Positions 11,101 through 19,194 of a stretch of DNA of 64,000 bases are shown one piece after another. The notes beneath the pieces are model-generated. The model had not been told where the DNA came from, made no database searches, and saw nothing but the letters and a program-made list of their open reading frames with translations. Positions within the stretch are counted from its first letter, which is position 1, and every line of letters begins with the position of its first letter. Origin of the DNA: JAWKUK01 sp041398605 (lineage in GTDB: Bacteria; Planctomycetota; UBA1135; GCA-002686595); contig JAWKUK010000020.1 in assembly GCA_041398605.1 (NCBI GenBank), forward strand, positions 62,001-126,000. Reading direction: 5' to 3'. A program made the position numbers and the translations under genes.

Positions 11101-14100
11101 GGACGGTGGACCAGGGCGCGTTCGGCCAGCGTGACATCGAGCTCGTCAACAGCGGCGCCGTCGCGGGGCGTTTGACCGGGCTCCAGATCGCCGCGGGCCT
11201 GTCCGGTCCGGCGAACGAGTTCGCGGTCGAGGTCGGCGGCGTGTCGTACTTCGGCGGGCAGAGCGCGTCGAGCTTCGGGGTGAACTTGGTCCTGCCGCCA
11301 GGGGCTTCGACCTTCCTCCCCGTCGTCTTCACGCCGACGCTGCACCGCGACAACGACCTCGAGTTGCGGCTCACCTTCGAGAGCGGTGAAGAGATCCTCG
11401 TGCCCGTGACGGGCACGGGCGGCGCCAACGCTGGCTGGGGCTTCTTGCACCCGGTCATCGACCAGAATCCGCTCGTTGTCATCGACTACGACGGCTCGGG
11501 CAGCGAGGCGGTGCAGCTCCTCGGCCAGGAGTCCCACACCCACGAGCCCGGTCGCTTTCTCTCGGCTTTCGAGTGGCGCGTCAATGGGGCGGTCGTGGGC
11601 TCGACCGCCTCGGCGGTGGCCACGTTGCCGCTCGGGCCTTCGACGGTCGCGTTGACGATCACGGACAGCAACACCCCCGCGTCCCAGGCGACGGACTCCA
11701 GGCAGTTTGACGTCTACCCTGCGAGCGCAGTCCCTGGCGTCCTCGTGAGCTACTACGACGCGTCTGTCGCAGGCGAGGTGTACCTCCTCGACCACGTGCC
11801 GGCGCAGGCCGACTTTGTGGCGCGGCAGAACGGCCTCTCGACGACACAGGTGGCCGGCAAGATCGGCGCGTCGCACTACGCGACCGATGTCATGTTGCGT
11901 TGGGACGCTCAGTTCGTCCTTGCCACGGCGTCGACGGTGACGTTCGCCGCGACGGGCGGCGACGGCCGACGTGTGTTGGTCGACGGATCCGCGGTGACCG
12001 GGCCCCGCAGCCTCGCGGCGGGCGCTCACTCCCTCGAGGTGCGCTTCGCGGTGTCGGACGTCAACGATCTGCCACTGCAGCTCACGGCGACGGTCGGCGG
12101 GGCACCGATCCCCGGCTTCGACGCGTCGTTGACCCACGGCGAGGGCCAGCAGAAGCCCGTGATCCACAGCATGCCGACCCAAGGTACGGACCTCGGCGGC
12201 AACGACATCGTCATCGAGGGCTTCGGCTTCTTCCCCGCGAGCCAGGTCGTGGTCCATTGGGGCAACACTGCGATCACGCCGGCGAGCTTTGTGGCTGCGA
12301 CGCCAGAGCGGCTCGAGTTCTTGTCGCCGCCAGGGTCGGGGCCGATTCAGGTCACGGTGACGACGCCGAATGGCACCAGCAAACCGCAGACCTTCACCTA
12401 TTCGCCCTCTGGCCCCGTGCCGGTGCGCTGGAACCTCCTCTTCGGGAGCGCGGTCTCTGTGAACGACCCGACCCGCGGGGCGTGGGGGCCTGACGGGCGC
12501 CTCTGGGTCGCGCTCCTCGATGGGTCGCTGCGCGCCGTCACCTACGACGACAACTACGCCGCGACGAACGTGCAGTACTACGCGGGCGTCTCGGGCATGC
12601 CGAACAAGGACGTGCTCGGCATCGCGTTCAACCCGTACGACGTGTACGACCCGAACGTCCCGAGCTCGCTGAAGGTCTACGTCGCGCACGGCGACCTCTA
12701 TCAGAACGGCGGCGGCGTCTTCAACACGCCGTCTGCGTTCTCCGGCACGGTCTCCCGTCTTACGGGTCCGAACTTCAGCACGCCGACGCCGGTCGTCTTG
12801 AACTTGCCGGTCTCCAACCACGACCACTCGATCAACGGGCTCGTGTTCGACGGCAACGGCGACCTCTTGATCGCGTCCGGTGGCAACACCAACGCGGGGG
12901 TGCAATGGCCGCTCATGGGCGACGTCCCGGAGTCGCCGTTGTCCGGCGCCATCTTGCGCGCGTTCACGTCGCGGAGCGGCTTCAACGGCGACGTCGCGTA
13001 CCTCGATCGCGTCGCACTGACGCTCGTGGACGACCAGCGCTACGGCGGCGACGCGATCGTCGCGCCTGGGGTCGATGTCGAGGTGTTCGCGCCTGGCCTG
13101 CGGAACTCGCTCGACCTCCTGCTGCACACGAACGGCTACATCTACGCGACGGACAACGGCCCGAACGACCCGTACGGCCCCGCGTCGACGGGCGCCTCGA
13201 CCCAGGGCGGTAACCCACACCCCTGGTTCCCCGACGAGCTGGCGCTCATCGAGTACGGCAACTACTACGGGCACGCGAACCGCGCGCGGGGTTACGACGA
13301 TCCGCGCCAGAACGTGTACCGAGACACCGTCGAGCCCTCGATCCCACACGCGTTCACGCAGTGCCTGACTGAGGTCGACTCGTCGACGAACGGGATCGAC
13401 GAGTACCGAGCGACTGCGTTCAACTCACAGCTCCGCGGTCAGTTGGTGCTGATGAAGTGGGGCGGCCCGATCAAGATGTTTGAGCTGACGCCGGACGGGC
13501 GCCGGCTCGCGAGCTCGTCCGGCGCGTCGTTGTCCCCGTGGAACTCGGGCCTCGACGTCGTGACGGGGCCAGGGGGAGCGATCGTCTCCATCGACTATGG
13601 CGGCGACCAGCTTCGGGTCCAAGTCCCGGACGACATCGCAGCGGTGGGGCTCGTGCCCTACGACGTGTTCCCCGCGCGGGCGCTGCGGACGGGCGGGGTT
13701 CCGTTCGTGATCGGCGGGCTCGGCTTTGGCACCCTCGCGACGACGTCGGTGACCTTCAATGGTGTGCCCGCGGTCCTCTCGTCGGTCTCGTCGAAGCGCA
13801 TCCGCGGGGTCGTGCCGGCCCAGGCAGCGGGCGTGATTGGGTCTGTCGACGTCGCCGTGACGGTGAGCTCCAACACGGTCGTGATCCCGGCCGGGTTCCA
13901 GTACCTCCCGGCGACCCCCGGCAGCCTCCCCGGCCTCTGGCGTACGAGCACCCAGATGCCTGCACAGATGGGCGAGGTCGCGTGCGGTGAAGTCGACGGG
14001 ATGATCTACGTCTTCGGCGAAGGCGACATGCGCACGTTCCGCTACGACGTGCTGAACGACACGTGGAACTCCACGTTGCCGACGCGCCCGTTCCATGGAA

Positions 14101-14795
14101 CGCACCACGCTTGCGAAGTGGTCAACGGCAAGGTCTATCTCATCGGCGGCCTCTATGGCGGCGATGGGCGGGTCCAGATCTTCGACCCCATGACGAACCA
14201 ATGGACCATGGGCGCGCAGATGCCGTGGGCTGGCGGCTCCTGTGTGACTGCGCTGATCGGCGGCCGCATCTATGTCGGCGGCGGCATCGTCGGTAGCAGC
14301 ACCGTGGCGAACTTCGCGGTGTACGACCCTGCCTTGGATTCCTGGACGAGCCTCGGCGCGATGCCGCTCGGCGTGAACCACGCCGCAGCGAGCACCGATG
14401 GGCAGCGCATGTACGTGTTCGGCGGTCGCCAAGGCGCGAATGTGCCGCAGGTCGGCTTCACCAACGTCCAGGTGTTTGATCCGGTCGCCGGCACGTGGCA
14501 AGCGAGCACGAGCGGCCAGGTCGCGGCCATGCCGTTCGGCCGAGGTGGGACGGGCAAGGCGGTTTGGTACCGCGGTGAGTTCTATGTCCTCGGCGGCGAG
14601 GACCCCACGCACACCTTCGGTGAGGTGCAGGCTTACAACCCCGCGACGAACACGTGGCGGCGTGACGCCGATATGCCCACGGCCCGCCACGGCATCTTCC
14701 CTGTCTTGTTCCAGGATCGGCTGTTTGTCATCGGTGGGGGGCTCACGGCCGGCCCCGGGGCATCTGCCTTGGTCGAGGTCTTCCAGCGACCGTGA
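8115..14795 (+). CDS. Giant secreted mosaic protein: Calx-beta repeats, malectin-like, PA14-like, IPT, beta-propeller and Kelch domains
   Basis: A 2226-residue protein with a signal peptide (hydrophobic core around 29-42). Domains in order by sequence character: six Calx-beta repeats of about 110 residues (53-716), each ending in a (L/I)DD or similar acidic turn; an ASH/choice-of-anchor-D-like domain (about 720-833); a malectin-like carbohydrate-binding domain (about 834-985, LNAGGDSYVS); a second ASH-like plus PKD-like stretch (about 986-1200); a PA14-like domain (about 1204-1332); an IPT/TIG domain (about 1347-1429); a glucose/sorbosone-dehydrogenase-like six-bladed propeller (about 1435-1842); a second IPT domain (about 1843-1932); and Kelch repeats to the C-terminus (about 1938-2226, repeated YxxGG). 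This suggests a calcium-stabilised surface or extracellular glycan-binding protein. ATG 8142 is an alternative start. Its stop overlaps nnrE by four bases. Confidence 0.85.
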   Translation: MRLLSRSAPMSDRVSLAAARARLSTRAARALLAVAGVLAATTPLAGARPQGTPTVDFMLVDSSHTEGAGLVQLQLRLSATSASVISVPFSVTGSATAGADYTVAPSPVTFPAGSNTASIDISLLDDALVEGRESLVVALGAPTGAALGTMTQHALTVLDDEAAATVGFTTASSTLGEDDSAFDVVLQLSSPLTEATTVAFTVSGTAVVGADFTHVTSPLVIPGGQTSANLTIVPIDDGSDEPNETIVLDLGAITNAAAGATTQHIVTLTDDDLPPSVRFSLSSSLASEAGAPIALTVELGEVSGFPVTVAVAASGSAQAGVDYSWTGGPIVIPAGTATVPLTITPLNDTQLEGAEVATFTLSAPQNAVLGARSTHDLTLLDDETVPAASFAVAAANVTEGAGTASVSVTLSGPPATVVSVPYTVGGTATQPTDFTVPAGPLVFAVGQTTKAIQVTIVDDAVPEPTETVTFTLGAPTGATLGATTQHDLSLLDDDGNVTVAFAAAASTSLEGAGGVALQVSLSAIASGPVSVPFSFSGSASPADYVPSASPLVIPAGASSGTIVVSLVQDALYEGAEQLVVALGAPTGATLGAQTQHTLTITDDDQPPAASFTLSRTLVDEISGGFSFRIQLSAVSGLPATIPFVLAGPASGPSDIVAPVSPVIIPAGQTFVDVPVGLIVDRVGEAGETLTIQLQAPMIGATPGAITSLLVGINDGVAGPIALPPALAATPSSVPFPQLRVLESSAAQQVVITNVHSAPLTFLGLAPESGNVAGFSVAYPGLTLPMVLAPAQSVIVEVRFTPLTAGPREAVFVVRQNFGGFPPTRVSFSGIALGLPGADVVLNAGGDSYVSPSRQHWAKDYGVTQSEGPIVSVIPVLGTTDDPLYQYSRFGQVVEYALPVPNGTYDVRFHSWEPVQVAPGARVFDGIVEGQLAFDDVDVFAAVGGRTAWISDAHRAQVSDGVLDLRFVASVGRAIVSGIEVRAVPVISSPTTSVVFGTVDQGAFGQRDIELVNSGAVAGRLTGLQIAAGLSGPANEFAVEVGGVSYFGGQSASSFGVNLVLPPGASTFLPVVFTPTLHRDNDLELRLTFESGEEILVPVTGTGGANAGWGFLHPVIDQNPLVVIDYDGSGSEAVQLLGQESHTHEPGRFLSAFEWRVNGAVVGSTASAVATLPLGPSTVALTITDSNTPASQATDSRQFDVYPASAVPGVLVSYYDASVAGEVYLLDHVPAQADFVARQNGLSTTQVAGKIGASHYATDVMLRWDAQFVLATASTVTFAATGGDGRRVLVDGSAVTGPRSLAAGAHSLEVRFAVSDVNDLPLQLTATVGGAPIPGFDASLTHGEGQQKPVIHSMPTQGTDLGGNDIVIEGFGFFPASQVVVHWGNTAITPASFVAATPERLEFLSPPGSGPIQVTVTTPNGTSKPQTFTYSPSGPVPVRWNLLFGSAVSVNDPTRGAWGPDGRLWVALLDGSLRAVTYDDNYAATNVQYYAGVSGMPNKDVLGIAFNPYDVYDPNVPSSLKVYVAHGDLYQNGGGVFNTPSAFSGTVSRLTGPNFSTPTPVVLNLPVSNHDHSINGLVFDGNGDLLIASGGNTNAGVQWPLMGDVPESPLSGAILRAFTSRSGFNGDVAYLDRVALTLVDDQRYGGDAIVAPGVDVEVFAPGLRNSLDLLLHTNGYIYATDNGPNDPYGPASTGASTQGGNPHPWFPDELALIEYGNYYGHANRARGYDDPRQNVYRDTVEPSIPHAFTQCLTEVDSSTNGIDEYRATAFNSQLRGQLVLMKWGGPIKMFELTPDGRRLASSSGASLSPWNSGLDVVTGPGGAIVSIDYGGDQLRVQVPDDIAAVGLVPYDVFPARALRTGGVPFVIGGLGFGTLATTSVTFNGVPAVLSSVSSKRIRGVVPAQAAGVIGSVDVAVTVSSNTVVIPAGFQYLPATPGSLPGLWRTSTQMPAQMGEVACGEVDGMIYVFGEGDMRTFRYDVLNDTWNSTLPTRPFHGTHHACEVVNGKVYLIGGLYGGDGRVQIFDPMTNQWTMGAQMPWAGGSCVTALIGGRIYVGGGIVGSSTVANFAVYDPALDSWTSLGAMPLGVNHAAASTDGQRMYVFGGRQGANVPQVGFTNVQVFDPVAGTWQASTSGQVAAMPFGRGGTGKAVWYRGEFYVLGGEDPTHTFGEVQAYNPATNTWRRDADMPTARHGIFPVLFQDRLFVIGGGLTAGPGASALVEVFQRP

Positions 14796-15496
14796 CCGAG
14801 CCGGTTGGAACGGTCTTATCCGTCGCAGCGGCGCGCGCCCTCGATCGCTGGGCGATCGAGGCGCTCGGCCTGCCGGGCTTGGTCTTGATGGAGAACGCCG
14901 GCGCCGCGGCGGCGCGCGCTGCATGGCGCCTCGCCGGCGAGCGCCAGGGCGAAGTCTGGGTGTTGGCGGGCTCCGGCAACAACGCGGGCGATGGTTGGGT
15001 CGTGGCGCGGCATGCGCGCTGCGACGGGCGTGCGGTGCGCGTGTTGTGCACCGTCTCGCCGCCGGATCTGAATGGGGACGCAGCGGTGATGGCGCGCGCC
15101 GCGGCGGCGCTCGGCGTCGAGTGGGAGCGCGTCGAGTCGCGCGAGCGCTGGAGCGCGCTCGCGGCGCGCTCGCGCGACGCCTGCTCCGTCGTCGTGGACG
15201 CCCTGCTGGGGACGGGCGCCAAGGGCGCGCCGCGCGCGGCCATCGCGTCAGCGATCGAAGCGTTTGAAGCGCTCCGAAACGATCCCGATGCGCCCAGGGC
15301 GCCCGTGCTCGCGCTCGACGTGCCTTCCGGAATGAACGCGGATGCGACTGGGGCGAAGTGTGGGGGCGGCGTGCTCACTGCGGACCACACGATCGCATTC
15401 GCTGCGCTGAAACCAGCGCTGCTCGACCCCTCGCAAGCGCGCTGGATCGGGGCGCTCGAGGTCGCCTCGATCGGCGTCCCTGTGCCCGGTTCGTGA
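14792..15496 (+). CDS. nnrE: NAD(P)H-hydrate epimerase (YjeF N-terminal domain)
   Basis: Epimerises the R and S forms of damaged, hydrated NAD(P)H so a dehydratase can repair them. The 234-residue product is a stand-alone YjeF N-terminal domain. MENAG at the start, GSGNNAGDGWVVARH (phosphate-binding loop), VDALLGTGAKG (potassium site Asp) and LDVPSGMNADATG are all conserved. The C-terminal ADP/ATP-dependent dehydratase domain, often fused, is absent and not seen elsewhere in the window. The GTG start overlaps the stop of the giant mosaic gene (GTGA), indicating translational coupling with a functionally unrelated gene. Confidence 0.9.
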   Translation: MTEPVGTVLSVAAARALDRWAIEALGLPGLVLMENAGAAAARAAWRLAGERQGEVWVLAGSGNNAGDGWVVARHARCDGRAVRVLCTVSPPDLNGDAAVMARAAAALGVEWERVESRERWSALAARSRDACSVVVDALLGTGAKGAPRAAIASAIEAFEALRNDPDAPRAPVLALDVPSGMNADATGAKCGGGVLTADHTIAFAALKPALLDPSQARWIGALEVASIGVPVPGS

Positions 15497-15761
15497 CGCG
15501 CGGCGGCTCGCTCAGAGGTCTCTCATGTGTGGCGGTCTCCCGCTGGGACGACCGCGCGCTTCTCCCTCGCGGGACGACCGCTGGATCTTGGTTGCGAGGC
15601 CTATCGGTAACGCCCTGACCAGGTACGCTGGATGCGAAGCAGTTGATGGAACCGCGCGCTGCGCGGTGACGTCGAAGCCCCACGCGAAACTAGGTGCGCC
15701 CTCGCCAACAGACTCTGCCCGTCGCCGTGGTGTGGCCTTCTCCACGCCATCGCCAGGGAGG

Positions 15762-15833
15762 TTTGGAGCGGCCGCCCAGGAAGCGTATACCTAGGTACGG
15801 TTCTCTCCCTCACATCACTGATCCTTCAGGAGA
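15762..15833 (+). promoter_or_regulatory. Candidate promoter and Shine-Dalgarno site of the cysteine-rich secreted protein gene
   Basis: The stretch 15497-15840 holds no gene. TTTGGA (15762) and TATACC (15786) are about 18 bases apart and could be -35/-10 elements. TACCTAGGTA (15788-15797) is a perfect 10-bp palindrome overlapping them. AGGAGA at 15828-15833 lies 7 bases before the ATG at 15841 and is one of the few good Shine-Dalgarno sequences in the window, suggesting strong expression. The promoter assignment is weak; the ribosome site is firm. Confidence 0.45.
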
Positions 15834-15840
15834 CTGATTG

Positions 15841-17328
15841 ATGCTTCGTTCCTCACTTCTCACTGCCGGCGCGATCGCCCTCGCAGTGAGCGCTGGTGCC
15901 CAGACGTCGAGCCCGACGTTGAAGGTCAACCGCGACATTCAGAAAGTCCAAGGCCAGGTCAAGCACGCAGGCGTGTACCACGTCGCCACCGGCACGTGGA
16001 CTCGCGTTCGCGGCAACCAGGCCAACGTTGGACCGGACGTGGTCTACAACAACTCGCTCGGCTCCGGCTACTACTTCGGCGGGATGACCAACGGCGGCCT
16101 CGCCGGCCTCGACTGGTTCGGGACGGGCAACATCCCGACCGCGGCCAGCAACGGGTCGTTCGCGACCCAGCCCGACCGCACGTCCTACACGATCAACTGC
16201 TTCGAGTTCGGCTACTGCGACACCAACACCGCGCCCGCGGATTGGGAGTTCACGTTCTACGACAACGGCTCGCCCTGCGTGCAGCCGTCGGCGGCTTCGG
16301 TGGCGGCGTTCACCATGCAGAGCTTGCCGGCCAACGGCTGCTGGACCGTCAGCTTCGACCTGACCGGCACCGAGTTCTGCCTCGAGGGCGACGGTGGCAC
16401 GACGGCACCGGGTTGGGACCTCGACGACCCGCTGCTCGACAGCTTCGGGTTCAACATCTCCTACCTGGGCGCCGGCGCGAACGCTGCGGGCCCCCTGCTT
16501 TCGGGTGACCCGGACAACGACGACAACGGCTACGACGCCATCAACCCGAACAACCCCGTTTCGTGCAACCCCGCGCTCTGCCCGGCGGCCCCCGTGCCGA
16601 ACACGGGCAACGGCACGTACTTCAACCCGGTCGGTCTCTGCGCCATCGCGGCGCCGGCCAACTCGATCGCGACGTTCCGCGGCACCGGTCGTCTCTCCTC
16701 CGACCGCTGGCTCGCGACGGACAACGACCCGAACACGTCGGGCGCTCCGGAAGGCTGCTACTACTTCGGTGGCTACTTCAACACCACGGGCTGCAACACC
16801 GCGTCCAACAGCCCCTACGCGTCCGCGTACATGATCATCGCGGCGGGCACCTCCGAGTGCAACCCGACCACCGGCAACCCGATCAACGGCGGCACCCAGT
16901 ACTGCACCTCGAACCCGAACTCGACCGGAAGCGTCACCACCCTGGACATCCAGGGTGACCGCGACCCGGCGCTGAACGACTGCCGCCTCACGGCGAACAA
17001 CATGTCGATCAACTCGCTCGCGTTCTTCATCACCTCGCGGACCGCGGGCTTCACGGCCAACCCGGCCGGCAGCCAGGGCAACCTGTGCCTCGGCGCGAAC
17101 ATCGGGCGCTTCGTTGGTCCGGGCCAGATCCTGAACTCTGGTCCGACCGGCACGGTCTCCCTCGACACGAACGCGAGCCAGTGGTCGCTGAACTCGATCC
17201 CGACCGCGACCGGCTCCTACGCCGCTGCGACGGGTCTGACCAGCAACTTCCAGGTTTGGCACCGTGACGCGGTCGGCGGCAGCGCGACCTCGAACTTCTC
17301 GAACGGCCACTCCGTGACGTGGCTCTGA
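15841..17328 (+). CDS. Secreted cysteine-rich protein with planctomycete-type FQxWHRD C-terminal tail
   Basis: A 495-residue exported protein of unknown function. A clean signal peptide (LRSSLLTAGAIALAVSAGAQ) precedes a region rich in Asn, Gly, Thr and paired cysteines (for example CFEFGYCDTN, CNPALCPAAP), consistent with a disulfide-stabilised extracellular beta-rich fold. The C-terminus has an LCLGANIGRFVGPGQILNSG block followed by NFQVWHRDAVGGSAT-NFSN, nearly the same motif as the tail of the sugar dehydrogenase at 41348-42940. That shared tail marks a family of secreted proteins I associate with planctomycetes, perhaps a surface-retention or assembly module. It has a good Shine-Dalgarno site and a strong terminator, so it is probably abundant. 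No catalytic motif is seen. Confidence 0.85.
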   Translation: MLRSSLLTAGAIALAVSAGAQTSSPTLKVNRDIQKVQGQVKHAGVYHVATGTWTRVRGNQANVGPDVVYNNSLGSGYYFGGMTNGGLAGLDWFGTGNIPTAASNGSFATQPDRTSYTINCFEFGYCDTNTAPADWEFTFYDNGSPCVQPSAASVAAFTMQSLPANGCWTVSFDLTGTEFCLEGDGGTTAPGWDLDDPLLDSFGFNISYLGAGANAAGPLLSGDPDNDDNGYDAINPNNPVSCNPALCPAAPVPNTGNGTYFNPVGLCAIAAPANSIATFRGTGRLSSDRWLATDNDPNTSGAPEGCYYFGGYFNTTGCNTASNSPYASAYMIIAAGTSECNPTTGNPINGGTQYCTSNPNSTGSVTTLDIQGDRDPALNDCRLTANNMSINSLAFFITSRTAGFTANPAGSQGNLCLGANIGRFVGPGQILNSGPTGTVSLDTNASQWSLNSIPTATGSYAAATGLTSNFQVWHRDAVGGSATSNFSNGHSVTWL

Positions 17329-17379
17329 GGTCCTAAGGCCCTGAGGTTCAAGGGGGCCCTCTGCCCCTGAGTCCCAGAT

Positions 17380-17415
17380 GCGCGGGGTGTCGTCCTACCG
17401 GACGGCACCCCGCGC
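17380..17415 (+). terminator. Hairpin terminator after the cysteine-rich secreted protein gene
   Basis: A 16-bp stem (17380-17395 with 17400-17415, one G-U wobble) closes a TACC tetraloop and is followed by a short pyrimidine-rich CCTCGTTTC. It starts 51 bases after the stop. The rest of 17329-17664 holds no gene; a TACGAT at 17587 could be a -10 element for the next gene. Confidence 0.75.
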
Positions 17416-17664
17416 GCCTCGTTTCGGGCGTGTCGGGGTAGCGGCCGTGGAGCCTGTGGTGGGCCGGCCGGCGGGTGGGGAGATGGGGGAGGTGTGGGGG
17501 GGTGCGGCAGCGTGACATCGGCGCCATCACCGGAAACTTCTTGGAACATTGGGAGGTCCTGGATGTGTCCAACGGGTGCCTGTTGCTACGATTCACCGCG
17601 TGGCCAGGACGGTTGGCCGTTAGAACAGGGCTCGAGGGGAGCACCTCGCCAAGCTCCAGATCCC

Positions 17665-19125
17665 ATGCACCGACCGTCCTTGATTCACCCGCTCTTCCTG
17701 TGCGCCATGGCACTCGGAGGGACCGCGACCGCGACGCCTTGCGGGCCGAGCGCCCAGAGTGCGCGCTTGTCCGCTGGACGGCCCGTCGCCGACGGACTCT
17801 CGGTCCGTCAGACGCAGGAGCGTCCATCCTCGGAGTCCGACGATTCCGTCGACCAGATCGTGCCCCCCTTCCAGAGCGGGCACGTCAGGGACTCGGAAGT
17901 CGTCCCGGGCGCCCGTCGGTACATCGAAGCTGTCGCGTCCGCAAGCGCTGGAGTGCGCGGCGGTCGAGTCGGCGCTCGGACCGATTCGGCATCCGGCGTT
18001 GGTGCGCCTGGAGCCGGGGAGGCGCCTGTGCGTGGCACTGTCGATCTCGCCGTCGTTCGTGCTCGGCTGGCGGCGTTCGGCGAGCTTCGCAAGCTCGCAG
18101 CACTAGCGCTCCAGGGTACGAGCCTCGAGGCGCCGATGACATTCGCGCTCGACCGTAGCAGCTTCGCTGCGCGCTCCGCCGCGGGCGATGTGCGCGCGTC
18201 GTGGTACCTGCTCGAGCACCCTGAGCTCATGCTGGGTCCGGACGCCGCGCGCGCCTACCGCGATCCGGCGTTCCGCCCCAGCCGCCAGGAGTGGAGCTTG
18301 CGCCGCAGCCTCTACGCCAACCTCGTCCTTCAGGCGAACGACGCGGCGACGCTGGAGCGCTTCGATGTGCTCGGTCACATCGCCGGCGACCAGGCGACGG
18401 GCTGGCTCGATCCCACGAGCGCGCTCGCAGCGCTGATGCAGGTCGAGGCGGCGCACGCGGACGTGGCCATCGGCCGCCGCGCGCGCTTGCAACGAGCGCG
18501 CTTGATCCTCGCGGAGGGAGCCGGTGTCGACCGCTTTGAAGGGGCCGCCGCCAGGCTGCTCATGGCCCTGACTGCGGCGCCGGAAGCGGACATCGCGACC
18601 GCGGCGTCCAACGCGCTCTGGCGGCTCTCGAACCTGCGCCCGGGCAACACCGTGCCGGTCCTGTGCGGCAACGACTCCCGAGGCAACGAAGTGTGTGTCC
18701 GTGAATTCCGCGGCCGCGTCCTTCTGTTGCGCTTCTGGAGCTCCTCGGACGTGGGCATCGAGGCCACCCTCGAGCATGACTCCTTCCTCGTCGAGCACTT
18801 CTGGGATGACCCCGTGTCTCTCGTAGGCGTCAATCAAGACCCCGACCGCGAGGAGTATCTGCGCCAGCAGGAGCTGCTCGGCTTCCCCGGCGACCAAATC
18901 TACGAGGGGCCCCTCGCCGATGACTTGATTGAAGAAATCCGGGCCCGGCGCGCCAATCGCCCCCATGCGTTCGAATCGTGGCGTGAAGAGGCATCCGGCG
19001 CCACATACCTGATCGACACACACGGGATCATCCGCTACGTCGATCCGGACCCAGCCCGGCTCGTTTCGCTCATTCAAGGCCTCGTCAACGAACAGTACCG
19101 GGAGCTTCGGCAGCGCGGCTTCTGA
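17665..19125 (+). CDS. Exported protein with C-terminal thioredoxin-like (redoxin/TlpA) domain lacking active-site cysteines
   Basis: A 486-residue protein with a probable signal peptide (HPLFLCAMALGGTATA). The N-terminal two-thirds is alpha-helical, Ala/Arg-rich and unrecognised. The last ~150 residues follow the TlpA/AhpC pattern: an entry loop (VPVLCGNDSRGNEVCVREF), a strand RGRVLLLRFWSS, then VSLVGVNQD and GATYLIDTHGIIRYVD before the final helix. Where thioredoxins have W-C-x-x-C, this protein has W-S-S-S-D-V-G, so disulfide chemistry at the usual site is not possible. ATG 17665 is chosen because the upstream in-frame stretch has no coding character and the signal peptide begins here. It may be a binding or structural module. 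Confidence 0.7.
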   Translation: MHRPSLIHPLFLCAMALGGTATATPCGPSAQSARLSAGRPVADGLSVRQTQERPSSESDDSVDQIVPPFQSGHVRDSEVVPGARRYIEAVASASAGVRGGRVGARTDSASGVGAPGAGEAPVRGTVDLAVVRARLAAFGELRKLAALALQGTSLEAPMTFALDRSSFAARSAAGDVRASWYLLEHPELMLGPDAARAYRDPAFRPSRQEWSLRRSLYANLVLQANDAATLERFDVLGHIAGDQATGWLDPTSALAALMQVEAAHADVAIGRRARLQRARLILAEGAGVDRFEGAAARLLMALTAAPEADIATAASNALWRLSNLRPGNTVPVLCGNDSRGNEVCVREFRGRVLLLRFWSSSDVGIEATLEHDSFLVEHFWDDPVSLVGVNQDPDREEYLRQQELLGFPGDQIYEGPLADDLIEEIRARRANRPHAFESWREEASGATYLIDTHGIIRYVDPDPARLVSLIQGLVNEQYRELRQRGF

Positions 19126-19194
19126 GCCCGCGGCCTCTCCTTGGATCGCGCGTGCCTTCCCCGCGCTGATCGACTGACCTCCTGCAGATCCGAT

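Noticed and set aside
9345..13349. A 1334-codon open frame on the minus strand opposite the giant mosaic gene
   Set aside because: Its translation is Arg/Val/Asp/Glu-biased with no domains, as expected from the reverse of GC-rich codons; the plus-strand frame has recognisable repeats and a signal peptide.
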